NCBI RefSeq assembly: GCF_019042735.1
Contig: NZ_JAHQCR010000054.1
Span: 1-64,000, forward strand
Direction: 5' to 3'
Length of the DNA: 64,000 bases
Origin: Evansella alkalicola
GTDB lineage: Bacteria; Bacillota; Bacilli; Bacillales; Salisediminibacteriaceae
This document shows, in pieces, positions 1 to 7,303 of this stretch. The stretch's first letter is position 1, and the number at the start of each line of letters is the position of its first letter. The notes under the pieces are model-generated. The model was given only the letters and a program-made list of their open reading frames with translations. It had not been told where the DNA came from and did not search any database. The position numbers were made by a program, and so were the translations under genes.

Positions 1-690
1 CATAGTGCCCGGAGCACCAGTCCAAATATGGTTTCGGGCACTATTGAGCTGTCATAGTGCCCGAAGCTCACGTCACAAATTGGTTTCGGGCACTATTGAG
101 CTATCATAGTGCCCGAAGCTCACGTCACAAAATGGTTTCGGGCACTATTGAGCTATCATAGTGCCCGAAGCTCACGTCACAAAATGGTTTCGGGCACTAT
201 TGAGCTGTCATAGTGCCCGGAGCGCAGGTCCAAATATGGTTTCGGGCACTATTGAGCTGTCATAGTGCCCGAAGCTCACGTCACAAATTGGTTTCGGGCA
301 CTAATAAGCTGTCATAGTGCCCGGAGCACCAGTCCAAATATGGTTTCGGGCACTATTGAGCTGTCATAGTGCCCGAAGCTCACGTCACAAATTGGTTTCG
401 GGCACTAATAAGCTGTCATAGTGCCCGAAGCACAGGTCCCAATAGGATTTCGGGCACTATTGAGCCGTGATAGTGCCCGAAGTCCAGGTCTCAAAATGGT
501 TTCGGGCACTAATAAGCTGTCATAGTGCCCGGAGCCCACCTCCCATAAGGATTTCGGGCACTATTGAGCCGTGATAGTGCCCGGAGCGCACTTCACAAAT
601 TGGGTTCGGGAACTATTGAGCTGGGATAGTGCCCGGAAACACCATGACTCCACCATTTCGGGCACTATAAACTGTTAATAGTGCCCGTAA
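1..690 (+). repeat. 52-bp tandem hairpin array (array 1), cut by the left window edge
   Basis: Thirteen consecutive units of exactly 52 bp (starts at 1, 53, 105, 157, 209, 261, 313, 365, 417, 469, 521, 573, 625) plus a partial unit to about 690. Each unit has an inverted repeat, ATAGTGCCCGAA then TTCGGGCACTAT, around a loop of about 17-20 nt that varies between units, and a short linker such as TGAGCTGTC. Several units carry GGA instead of GAA in the left arm, which leaves a G-T pair: tolerated as G:U in a plus-strand RNA but an A-C clash in a minus-strand RNA. The last units (from 573) are the most diverged. 52 is not a multiple of 3, so no reading frame is preserved. No coding role is seen; the array probably continues to the left. 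Confidence 0.95.
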
Positions 691-713
691 CCTTGTCCTT
701 CTAAATAAAAATA

Positions 714-746
714 GGCCCGTGCAGATCGTTTCCATCTGCACGGGCC
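714..746 (-). terminator. Rho-independent terminator of the DUF3892 gene
   Basis: Perfect 13-bp stem (GGCCCGTGCAGAT / ATCTGCACGGGCC) with a 7-nt loop, just past the stop of the minus-strand gene at 758. On the minus strand the stem is followed by a T-rich run (TATTTTTATTT). Confidence 0.9.
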
Positions 747-757
747 CTCATTCAAAT

Positions 758-982
758 TTAGAATGTCGGTAAATTATCTAAATTGTTTTCTTCAATACCA
801 TCTGCATCACTACGCAAATGTTCTTCACCATCGCGACCGCGGAACACATTAACATGTTCAATATCCCCAGCTTTAGCCATTTGCTGGGCCTGCTTGTAGT
901 CAACCACTTCTCCTGACGATAATTGCAACTCTACGATATCTCCTTCATTGTTCTTCCTTACTGCGGTTACCGTTTTTGCCAT
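758..982 (-). CDS. DUF3892 family small protein
   Basis: 74 residues. The sequence matches the DUF3892 pattern: N-terminal AKTVTAVRK, a central 'VVDYKQAQQMAKAGDIE' segment and the typical C-terminal 'DNNLDNLPTF'-like end (here EENNLDNLPTF). The family is widespread in Bacillus-type bacteria; its function is unknown. The start at 982 is preferred because AAGGAGG lies 8 nt upstream of this ATG; the frame stays open upstream to 1015 but the earlier ATGs have no ribosome binding site. It is a single-gene unit ending in a strong terminator. No signal peptide or membrane segment, so it should be cytoplasmic. Confidence 0.85.
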   Translation of the reverse strand: MAKTVTAVRKNNEGDIVELQLSSGEVVDYKQAQQMAKAGDIEHVNVFRGRDGEEHLRSDADGIEENNLDNLPTF

Positions 983-1102
983 GTTTATCGCCTCCTTATC
1001 CATTATCATGCTCACAAACTCACAATTTATGTATCAAACAGGAGACAATTTTTCTAAACAAATCACCTCCACTCCTTAACACCTTTCGGAAAACAACAGT
1101 CA

Positions 1103-1684
1103 TCACCTTGACACAAACTCATTATTTTTTTCAAAAAACCGCCAAGGATAGTCCCGTGCCTCTCCACTGTTTCCAATCCCAATCCTTGGGCCACTTACGA
1201 CCTCACCAGGTTCACGACCTTCGGCTATGTAAAGAGGTGGTTCAGACAAGGAACGACCATAATCCTCTTTCACGATTCCCATCGCCTTCGTCAATTTCCC
1301 TGGTCCACTCGTTAACTCCTTCCGTTTCTTGCCTTTCCCCCTTCGTTCAAACATCAAATCTACACCCTCACATGGCTCCACTGCCCTGATTAACACAGCT
1401 TCTGGATCTCCTTCCCTTCCACTGACGACGTTCACAAGGCAATGGGTATGCATCACATACGTATAAACATAACCAGGTGGACCGAACATCACCTCTGTTC
1501 TTGCCGTTCGCCGATTTCCAAAGCTGTGTGCAGCCCTATCCCCTGGTCCAATATATGCTTCCGTCTCCACAATCCAGCCAGCACAGGTGCCCTCGTCCGT
1601 TTCCTTTACTAACAGTTTTCCGATTAGACTTTTAGCCAAATCCAACGTCTTTTGGTGAAAAAACTTGTGTTGAACAATTTCCAT
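1103..1684 (-). CDS. DNA-3-methyladenine glycosylase (AAG/MPG family)
   Basis: 193 residues, normal length for the bacterial AAG family. It excises alkylated purines and hypoxanthine from DNA in base excision repair. The hallmark segment VETEAYIGPGDRAAHSF is at about residues 39-55; by comparison with human AAG the catalytic Glu is E42 and the intercalating Tyr Y44. Further family blocks are 'RTEVMFGPPGYVYTYVMH' and the 'LTSGPGKLTKAMGI' segment near the C-terminus. The start is placed at ATG 1684 because AAGGGAG sits 8 nt upstream; a GTG three codons earlier (1693) would overlap that site. Stands alone between the DUF3892 gene and a divergent permease gene. Confidence 0.92.
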   Translation of the reverse strand: MEIVQHKFFHQKTLDLAKSLIGKLLVKETDEGTCAGWIVETEAYIGPGDRAAHSFGNRRTARTEVMFGPPGYVYTYVMHTHCLVNVVSGREGDPEAVLIRAVEPCEGVDLMFERRGKGKKRKELTSGPGKLTKAMGIVKEDYGRSLSEPPLYIAEGREPGEVVSGPRIGIGNSGEARDYPWRFFEKNNEFVSR

Positions 1685-1851
1685 TGGTTCCACTCCCTTC
1701 CAGCTACCCTTGCTCTTACGCCATTAATCTTACACCACTACTCATAACCCACTGCAAATAGGCTTTTACACATGGCACATCTACCCATGATGTTCATACA
1801 TTATCATAAGCAATTCCCAGTTTCTATTTCCACTTCTAATGATAATCATAA

Positions 1852-1917
1852 GGCTTTGTTAACGCCCGCAAAAAAGCGAGTACCTGTAAGAAATCAACAT
1901 CAAATATTAACATAGCC
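1852..1917. repeat. Internally deleted MITE remnant (family A)
   Basis: Inverted ends GGCTTTGTTAA (1852-1862) and TTAACATAGCC (1907-1917) around about 44 bp including AAGCGAGTACCTGTAA and AAATCAACATC. The same blocks in the same order form the right half of the complete element at 16187-16368, so this is a shortened and diverged copy. No target duplication is left. It lies in the promoter-side gap of the permease gene at 1961. Confidence 0.75.
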
Positions 1918-1960
1918 AAACAAAAGAAATAACGCGTTTTTCATAAAAAGGAGAGGTTAC

Positions 1961-3382
1961 ATGGAACAAGTATCTTTAACAATGGCGCATTGGGTATTTC
2001 TCCTTGTGATCATTACGATCTTTACATTCATGATTTTTCGCAGGGATGTAGTACTTCCATCCATCATTGGAACTTTCCTACTTGGTTTTATTTATAACCT
2101 GGAACACGGCATCGTAGACGGTGTCATCTCATCGGCGCAAGTGGTGTTTGAAGCATTCTTAAATTCAGGTATGGTTCTGTTTGATATCATGCTAGTTATC
2201 GCCCTCATGGTAGCGATGTTAAAATCTCTGCAGTCGAGCGGGGCTGACGTACTCATGATATCCCCTATGAAGCGGCTTATGGTAAATCCAACGACAGCCT
2301 TCTTCGTACTTGGTGCAACCATGTATTTAGCAGCAACATTTTTTTGGCCGACACCTGCCGTTGCATTAGTGGGAACGGTCCTCATTCCAATCGCCATCAA
2401 GGCTGGTCTACCTGCAATGGGAGCTGCTGTCGCCATTAACTTATTCGGTCACGGAATGGCCTTGTCAGGTGACCTTGTCATTCAAGGGGCAACAGGTATC
2501 ACCTCCTCTGCTGCTGGATTAGAGTCAGCGCAGATTCTCCCGTACACGGCTATTTTTTCTCTCGTCGTTGGGTTTGTTGCGATCGGCTTTGCTTATTTAA
2601 AACTTAGGAAGAATATGAAGAACGGAAAATGGTCAGTTAAAACGGAAGATAGCTTAGATATTGGCGAAAAAGAAGATGTGTCTCCAACATGGAAGACGAA
2701 ATTCCTAGCAGCCTTCGTCCCTTTTATGCTTTTCGGGGTTGTATTCCTTATGCTGTACCGCGCCTTCTTTACTGATAGCCCAATTCAAGGTGGCGAAGCA
2801 ACAGCACTGCTTGGGGGTACAGCTGTCGTTCTTATGCTTGTCGCTTCCTTTACAACAAGGAAAAATAAAGCGATAGAAGACATTGTAGGACACATTCGGG
2901 TAGGCTTTTATTTCGCCATAAAAATATTTGCTCCAGTTATTCCGATCGCTGCATTCTTCTTACTTGGGCACCCTGATCATGCGGAAACAGTACTTGGAGA
3001 AGGAGCACCTGGCTTTCTGTTTGACCTCGGCACGGCAATGGCACACCATATAGATGCAAATGCCGTAACTCTTGTCATAGGTATGGTTATCATCTCCTTG
3101 TTAGCAGGAATGGACGGATCTGGCTTCTCAGGTCTACCACTAGTAGGCGCCCTATCAGCCGGACTTGGAGGTGCAGCTGGTGTAGATGTTGCAGTTCTAG
3201 CCTCAATCGGTCAAGTAGCAACCATTTTCGCAGGTGGCGGAACACTCGCTGCATGGGCATTCGGAGTTGCAGCTGATGCTGGTATTGCAGGTGTGAAACC
3301 AATGGATCTCGTCCGGGCAAACTTTATACCCGTGATGGCTGGATTATTCGTAGCGACTGTCATTGCGATCTTGTTAATTTAA
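1961..3382 (+). CDS. Polytopic membrane permease, substrate unknown
   Basis: 473 residues, almost entirely hydrophobic, with about 11-12 predicted membrane segments and one charged cytoplasmic stretch at about residues 210-245. Repeated small-residue motifs (GMDGSGFSGLPLVGALSAGLGG near residue 385-405 and IFAGGGTLAAWAF near 425) resemble the substrate-binding hairpins of ion-transporter superfamily carriers (GntP/DcuC/citrate type), which usually import organic anions with H+ or Na+. I cannot assign the substrate. ATG at 1961 follows AAAGGAGAGG. Downstream come two palindromes and a terminator, so it is monocistronic. The upstream gap holds a MITE remnant and an AT-rich ATGATAATCAT sequence that is only a weak Fur-box candidate. 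Confidence 0.7.
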   Translation: MEQVSLTMAHWVFLLVIITIFTFMIFRRDVVLPSIIGTFLLGFIYNLEHGIVDGVISSAQVVFEAFLNSGMVLFDIMLVIALMVAMLKSLQSSGADVLMISPMKRLMVNPTTAFFVLGATMYLAATFFWPTPAVALVGTVLIPIAIKAGLPAMGAAVAINLFGHGMALSGDLVIQGATGITSSAAGLESAQILPYTAIFSLVVGFVAIGFAYLKLRKNMKNGKWSVKTEDSLDIGEKEDVSPTWKTKFLAAFVPFMLFGVVFLMLYRAFFTDSPIQGGEATALLGGTAVVLMLVASFTTRKNKAIEDIVGHIRVGFYFAIKIFAPVIPIAAFFLLGHPDHAETVLGEGAPGFLFDLGTAMAHHIDANAVTLVIGMVIISLLAGMDGSGFSGLPLVGALSAGLGGAAGVDVAVLASIGQVATIFAGGGTLAAWAFGVAADAGIAGVKPMDLVRANFIPVMAGLFVATVIAILLI

Positions 3383-3400
3383 GTTACGTTCTTTAAGTTA

Positions 3401-3427
3401 CCTTTAAGTTACCTGGTAACTTAAAGG
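3401..3427. repeat. Palindrome with GTTACC-T-GGTAAC core
   Basis: Perfect 13-bp arms CCTTTAAGTTACC / GGTAACTTAAAGG with one central T. No U-run follows. Just downstream of the permease gene; shares its core with the palindromes at 3461, 17808 and 18064. Confidence 0.85.
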
Positions 3428-3460
3428 GCTGTTAACCGCACCCTTACGCGATTTCACCCT

Positions 3461-3499
3461 GAGGAGTGTGCGAGTTACCAGGTAACTCGCACACTCCTC
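3461..3499. repeat. 39-bp perfect palindrome with GTTACC-A-GGTAAC core
   Basis: 19-bp arms GAGGAGTGTGCGAGTTACC / GGTAACTCGCACACTCCTC around a single A (3480). The arms outside the core differ completely from the palindrome 34 bp upstream, so only the core sequence is shared. No poly-T follows directly. Confidence 0.9.
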
Positions 3500-3505
3500 A
3501 CCCCA

Positions 3506-3536
3506 CCCCTCTCTATAAACGTTGTTGTAGAGGGGT
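3506..3536 (+). terminator. Likely terminator after the permease gene
   Basis: Stem ACCCCTCT / AGAGGGGT with a 15-nt loop followed by TTTGATGATTTT. Follows the two palindromes and precedes the next plus-strand gene at 3606. Confidence 0.6.
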
Positions 3537-3605
3537 TTTGATGATTTTGCCCTTGTGCAAAGTTACCAGCTAACGTAAGATGAGGAAGAAGGGAGCGTGA
3601 TCACA

Positions 3606-4565
3606 ATGAAAAGAAAACTCGTCATCACTCACCAATTAAAAGAAGAATTATTAGATCAAATCAAAGCCGTTATCCCAACTTGGGAGATTATCGCAGGGAA
3701 AGAACGATCTATTTGGGAAGATCATTTAAATGATGCAGAAATTATTGCTGGGTGGAAAGATGGTATTGATAGTGCCAGTCTTGTTGATGGTTCCAAGCTT
3801 CGCTGGGTTCAAGCGTGGAGTGCTGGAGTTAATAGCCTGCCGCTACCGAAATTACAACAAAGAAACGTATATACAACGAGTGCAAATGGGGTCCATGCTT
3901 ATCCCATCTCTGAAACTATTTTTGCCTTAATGTTAGGCTTAACAAGGAAAATTCATACATATGTGCGAAACCAGACAGAAAAGACATGGCATCACTCCCA
4001 TATGAAACTAGAAATACACAATAAAACAATTGGAGTTATTGGCGTTGGGGCTATTGGAAAGGAAACAGCTAAAATAGCTAAAGCTTTCGGAATGCACGTA
4101 CTTGGAGTTCGCCATTCAGGAAAAACTTCTGAATTTGTAGATGAAATGTTTACACCCAACGAGCTCAATAGCATGCTTCCGCGCTGCGATTATGTTGTTG
4201 TGACCCTTCCCCTTACGAAGGAAACAGAGCATTTATTTACCAAAAAACAATTTGATCTCATGAAAGAATCGTCATTCTTTATTAACATTGGTAGAGGGAA
4301 TATCATTGTGGAAGAAGATATGATTGCTGCACTGCAGAATAAGCAAATAGCTGGGGCTGGTCTCGATGTTTTTGCAACAGAACCACTACCAGAGGAAAAC
4401 CCATTGTGGGAAATGGATAATGTCATCGTTACTCCCCATACAGCAGGTTCCACCGAGCATTATGATCAACGGGTGATTGAGGATATTTTCATTCCTAACT
4501 TAAAGGAGTATTTACAAGAAAAACCTCCAACGACTAACCTAGTTGATTATGACAAAGGTTATTAA
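3606..4565 (+). CDS. D-isomer-specific 2-hydroxyacid dehydrogenase
   Basis: 319 residues, usual length. NAD(P)-dependent interconversion of a D-2-hydroxyacid and its 2-oxoacid; the actual substrate is not evident. Rossmann motif VIGVGAIGKE (about residues 144-153, G146/G148/G151), then the catalytic trio R230 (NIGRGN), E259 (ATEPLP) and H278 (TPHTAG). ATG 3606 is chosen because AAGGGAG is 10 nt upstream; a GTG at 3597 overlaps that site. A paralog with the same C-terminal ending style (NLVDYDKGY here, NLVDLDKGF there) is at 62799-63743. Single-gene unit. Confidence 0.9.
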   Translation: MKRKLVITHQLKEELLDQIKAVIPTWEIIAGKERSIWEDHLNDAEIIAGWKDGIDSASLVDGSKLRWVQAWSAGVNSLPLPKLQQRNVYTTSANGVHAYPISETIFALMLGLTRKIHTYVRNQTEKTWHHSHMKLEIHNKTIGVIGVGAIGKETAKIAKAFGMHVLGVRHSGKTSEFVDEMFTPNELNSMLPRCDYVVVTLPLTKETEHLFTKKQFDLMKESSFFINIGRGNIIVEEDMIAALQNKQIAGAGLDVFATEPLPEENPLWEMDNVIVTPHTAGSTEHYDQRVIEDIFIPNLKEYLQEKPPTTNLVDYDKGY

Positions 4566-4597
4566 TGACTCAACACCATATAGCCTAAAAAGAAATC

Positions 4598-4626
4598 GCC
4601 ACTTCTATCGTGAAAATAGAAGTGGC
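4598..4626 (-). terminator. Terminator between convergent genes
   Basis: 10-bp perfect stem GCCACTTCTA / TAGAAGTGGC, 9-nt loop. The T-rich tail (GATTTCTTTTT) is on the minus strand, serving the zinc-ribbon gene at 4684; it may also slow plus-strand transcription from 4565. Confidence 0.75.
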
Positions 4627-4683
4627 TGACTTATACTTAAGTCCCTATATTTTAAGTTGAATGTCACAACACATCACAGCAGT

Positions 4684-4863
4684 TTAACCTGATTTCTTAA
4701 AGATTGTCATGATACTGACTTTACCAGTCCCTTTACATTCAGGACATGGGAGTTCTTTTTCCCCAGCACATGTTTCACATAATCTGTTACCCATCTGTGT
4801 CCCTAAACCACTACAGTCTTTACATTGAATTAATGCTTTGCCATTACACTTTTTACACTTCAC
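4684..4863 (-). CDS. Small DnaJ-type zinc-finger protein
   Basis: 59 residues from the preferred GTG start. Eight cysteines in four CxxC knuckles (CKKC, CKDC, CETC, CPEC, the second and fourth followed by SG or KGTG) match the DnaJ cysteine-rich domain or anti-TRAP-like fold that binds two zinc ions. There is no J-domain or other partner domain, so it is a free-standing zinc ribbon. The GTG at 4863 has AGGAGG 8 nt upstream; the frame extends to an ATG at 4923 (79 residues, added N-terminus MRLDLLKAFVTSTKN) with a poorer site, so that start remains possible. Function unknown; RNA or protein binding is the usual role of such modules. Confidence 0.75.
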   Translation of the reverse strand: MKCKKCNGKALIQCKDCSGLGTQMGNRLCETCAGEKELPCPECKGTGKVSIMTIFKKSG

Positions 4864-5085
4864 TGTTTCACCCTCCTGGTTTTTAGTCGAAGTAACAAAA
4901 GCTTTGAGCAAATCTAGCCTCATTATCTCATCCCACCTTCATCTTGGACAGTAATTCAAGCCCAATTTAACAGAATTGTTGCATTTTTGTAAAAATAACT
5001 AAATATAAACTGGAACAAGTTTCTTATAAACAAGACATTTGATTAGTGAAAAACAATTTGAAATAATTGAGATAGAACAAAAGTC

Positions 5086-5160
5086 AAGGCTGGTGAGACC
5101 CCGCAGTGCGAATGCACGAGGAGGCTCACCACCCGCCCGCGGAAAGCGAGTGGACTCTAA
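5086..5160. repeat. Truncated copy of the dispersed GC-rich MITE core
   Basis: Contains GGTGAGACCCCGCAG, a short hairpin (GTGCGAATGCAC), GAGGAGGCTCACC and CCGCCCGCGGAAAGCGAGT, the same blocks as in the elements at 15038, 16187, 31599 and 57603, but without recognisable ends. It sits directly upstream of yhfK, between any promoter and the gene's start. Confidence 0.8.
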
Positions 5161-5219
5161 CGATCTCCAACACAAGACCTATTTTTACGGAAATCCTATA
5201 TAGAAGGGAGATATTGAAC

Positions 5220-5864
5220 ATGAAAATACTTGTTATTGGAGCAAACGGACAAATTGGTAAGCACTTAATCAATTTATTACAAGAAAGCACTGATCATACA
5301 GGCGTTGCTATGGTTCGAAAAGAAGAGCAGGCAGAAACCTTTAGACAAAAAGGAGTAGAGACAGTACTGGCTGACTTGGAAGGGACAGTTGATGAAATTG
5401 CTGCGGCAATGAAAGGGATCGATGGTATTGTGTTCAGTGCAGGGTCTGGAGGAAAGACTGGACCAGATAAAACCTTATTAATCGACTTAGATGGAGCTGT
5501 TAAATCTATTGAAGCTGCGGAAAAAGCAGGTGTTGATCGCTTCATTATGGTTAGTGCCATCCAAGCTCACAACCGTGAAAACTGGAACGACGTCATCAAA
5601 CCATATTTTGTAGCAAAACATTATGCTGATAGAATGTTAGAAGCAAGCAACCTTAACTATACAATTGTACGTCCTGGCGGTTTAGTAAATGAACCTGGCA
5701 CTGGGAAAGTCACTGTAGCGGAAAACCTTGAACGAGGTTTTATTCCAAGGGAAGATGTGGCTAAAGTCATTTATGCCTCCTTAAATGAAGAAAACACATT
5801 TAAGCGAGGCTTCGACCTGATAGATGGTACAACTCCAGTGAGTGAAGCCCTGAAATCGTTGTAG
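5220..5864 (+). CDS. yhfK: YhfK-like NAD(P)-binding protein (atypical SDR)
   Basis: 214 residues, the same length as Bacillus subtilis YhfK and very similar in pattern throughout. N-terminal Rossmann motif VIGANGQIG (residues 4-12), then 'VFSAGSGGKTGPDKTLLIDLDGA', 'MVSAIQAHNRENWND' and 'YTIVRPGGLVNEPGTG', all typical of the atypical short-chain reductases of the NAD(P)H-binding group. The substrate is unknown. ATG 5220 follows AAGGGAG by 10 nt; the open frame runs further upstream only because it enters a repeat element. Ends in a bidirectional terminator shared with the aldo/keto reductase. Confidence 0.9.
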   Translation: MKILVIGANGQIGKHLINLLQESTDHTGVAMVRKEEQAETFRQKGVETVLADLEGTVDEIAAAMKGIDGIVFSAGSGGKTGPDKTLLIDLDGAVKSIEAAEKAGVDRFIMVSAIQAHNRENWNDVIKPYFVAKHYADRMLEASNLNYTIVRPGGLVNEPGTGKVTVAENLERGFIPREDVAKVIYASLNEENTFKRGFDLIDGTTPVSEALKSL

Positions 5865-5909
5865 ACCTCCAACCGAACTCTGTACCAACGTTAGAAACAC
5901 CACAAAAAA

Positions 5910-5946
5910 GACCCTGACCGTTCTTTTGCAACGAACGATCAGGGTC
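5910..5946. terminator. Bidirectional terminator between convergent genes
   Basis: 14-bp stem GACCCTGACCGTTC / GAACGATCAGGGTC (one G-T pair), 9-nt loop, T-rich on the plus side (TCTTTGCGATTTC) and preceded by AAAAAA, which gives a T-run on the minus strand. Confidence 0.9.
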
Positions 5947-5970
5947 TCTTTGCGATTTCTATTCAACCAC

Positions 5971-6915
5971 TTAGCCTAAGATAGACTCTATTTTTTCAAT
6001 AACTTCTTTAGACAGTTCCACATCTATTGCTTTCACGTTCTGTTCCACTTGCTCAGGCTTACTTGCACCAATCAAGGCACTAGCTACATTCGGTTGGCGG
6101 AGGATCCATGCTAATGCTAATTCTGGCAATGTCGCATTGATGTCACTTGCAACAGCCTCAAGCTGCTCTACTTTATTGAAAACATCTTCATTTAACATAC
6201 CGCTAATAAACTGATTGATAGATTCGTTTGCAGCACGGCTGTTTTCAGGAACTTTACCACCTTTATATTTTCCAGTTAGTACACCTTGAGCCAATGGAGA
6301 AAATACAACTTGTCCAATGCCATACTTCTCACTTACTGGAATAACTTCTTTCTCAATATAACGATTAAACATGTTATACATCGGTTGGTTTACAACGATG
6401 CGATCTAATAAGGATTTGTCAGCAATTCCAACTGCTTCTTCAATTTGCGCTGCGCTCCACTCACTAACACCAGCGTACAAGATCTTTCCTTGGCTAACTA
6501 AATCATCAATAGCGCGTAATGTTTCTTCCACAGGCGTTTCTGGATCATATCTGTGACAATAGAAGATATCCACATAGTCCAAGTTCATTCGTTTTAGACT
6601 AGCGTTCACTTGCTCCATGACGTGTTTTCTTGATAAACCACGATCATTCGGACCTTCCCCCATCGGCCAAAATGCTTTTGTTGTAATCACGTATGATTCA
6701 CGTGGATACTCCTTCAAAACTTGGGCCATTACTTTTTCCCCTTCTCCGCGCTCATAAACGTTTGCAGAATCGAAGAAATTGATTCCAAGCTCATATGCTT
6801 TATGTATTGTCTTAGCTGCAAGGCTATCCTCTACAGACTTCCCATATGTTAACCAGCTACCTAAACTAATTTCACTAACTTTTAATCCTGTTTTTCCAAG
6901 ACGTCTGTACTTCAT
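5971..6915 (-). CDS. Aldo/keto reductase (Kv-beta-like family)
   Basis: 314 residues, full length. NADPH-dependent reduction of aldehydes or ketones. The catalytic tetrad is visible as D49 and Y54 (FFDSANVYERG), K80 (ITTKAFWPMG) and H121 (IFYCHRYD). The start MKYRRLGKTGLKVS and the segment 'VFSPLAQGVLTGKY' place it in the Kv-beta/YajO-type branch. ATG 6915 follows GGAGGG by 8 nt. It faces yhfK across a shared terminator. The substrate cannot be told from sequence. Confidence 0.92.
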   Translation of the reverse strand: MKYRRLGKTGLKVSEISLGSWLTYGKSVEDSLAAKTIHKAYELGINFFDSANVYERGEGEKVMAQVLKEYPRESYVITTKAFWPMGEGPNDRGLSRKHVMEQVNASLKRMNLDYVDIFYCHRYDPETPVEETLRAIDDLVSQGKILYAGVSEWSAAQIEEAVGIADKSLLDRIVVNQPMYNMFNRYIEKEVIPVSEKYGIGQVVFSPLAQGVLTGKYKGGKVPENSRAANESINQFISGMLNEDVFNKVEQLEAVASDINATLPELALAWILRQPNVASALIGASKPEQVEQNVKAIDVELSKEVIEKIESILG

Positions 6916-7303
6916 TCAAAATCCCTCCAATTAGTAAATGAAAGTAGCCTACAAAAGAAAATGATTGGCTAAATCAGTACCACCTTTTTCATCTAGTATG
7001 GTACAACTTTAATTTTACTCTATTACAGGCAAATTAATAAAGTAAATACACTTAAAAATAAAAGCGGTTACATTCCTATTTCTATAGTGTATAAAGGGCT
7101 TACAAACCTTATTATTACAAGGATTTTCTCTGTTAGATAATCTATCACAAAGCACCTACTGCCAAATTTGCTATGCCATAATGTCAACAAATATAACAGC
7201 CTGAGTGGCTATCTTTTTTTACATAGTTTCTATATTTTTTTACTAATAAAATTCAGAAAATATAGAAAAGAAAAACTAGTATACAAAGGGAGTCGAGAAA
7301 ACA
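6916..7303. other. 388-bp AT-rich intergenic region before the nitrate genes
   Basis: Divergent promoter region between the aldo/keto reductase and the nitrate transporter gene. I see no gene. A short hairpin AGCC-TGAGT-GGCT with a following T-run lies near 7199-7220. I looked for the FNR pattern TGTGA-N6-TCACA and the TnrA pattern TGTNAN7TNACA and found no good match. Confidence 0.6.

Noticed and set aside
1..690. CRISPR array
   Set aside because: Units are contiguous with variable loops inside hairpin arms, not identical direct repeats with unique 30-40 bp spacers, and no cas genes are in the window.
976..1389. Plus-strand open frame of 137 codons opposite the glycosylase gene
   Set aside because: Antisense shadow of a well-supported gene; low-complexity Ser/Pro/His composition and no ribosome site.
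1836..1853. Fur box near ATGATAATCAT upstream of the permease gene
   Set aside because: Only part of the TGATAATNATTATCA consensus is met and the substrate of the permease is unknown; AT-rich sequence gives such matches by chance.
6916..7303. FNR or TnrA binding site upstream of the nitrate genes
   Set aside because: No sequence meeting TGTGA-N6-TCACA or TGTNAN7TNACA was found on reading both strands.
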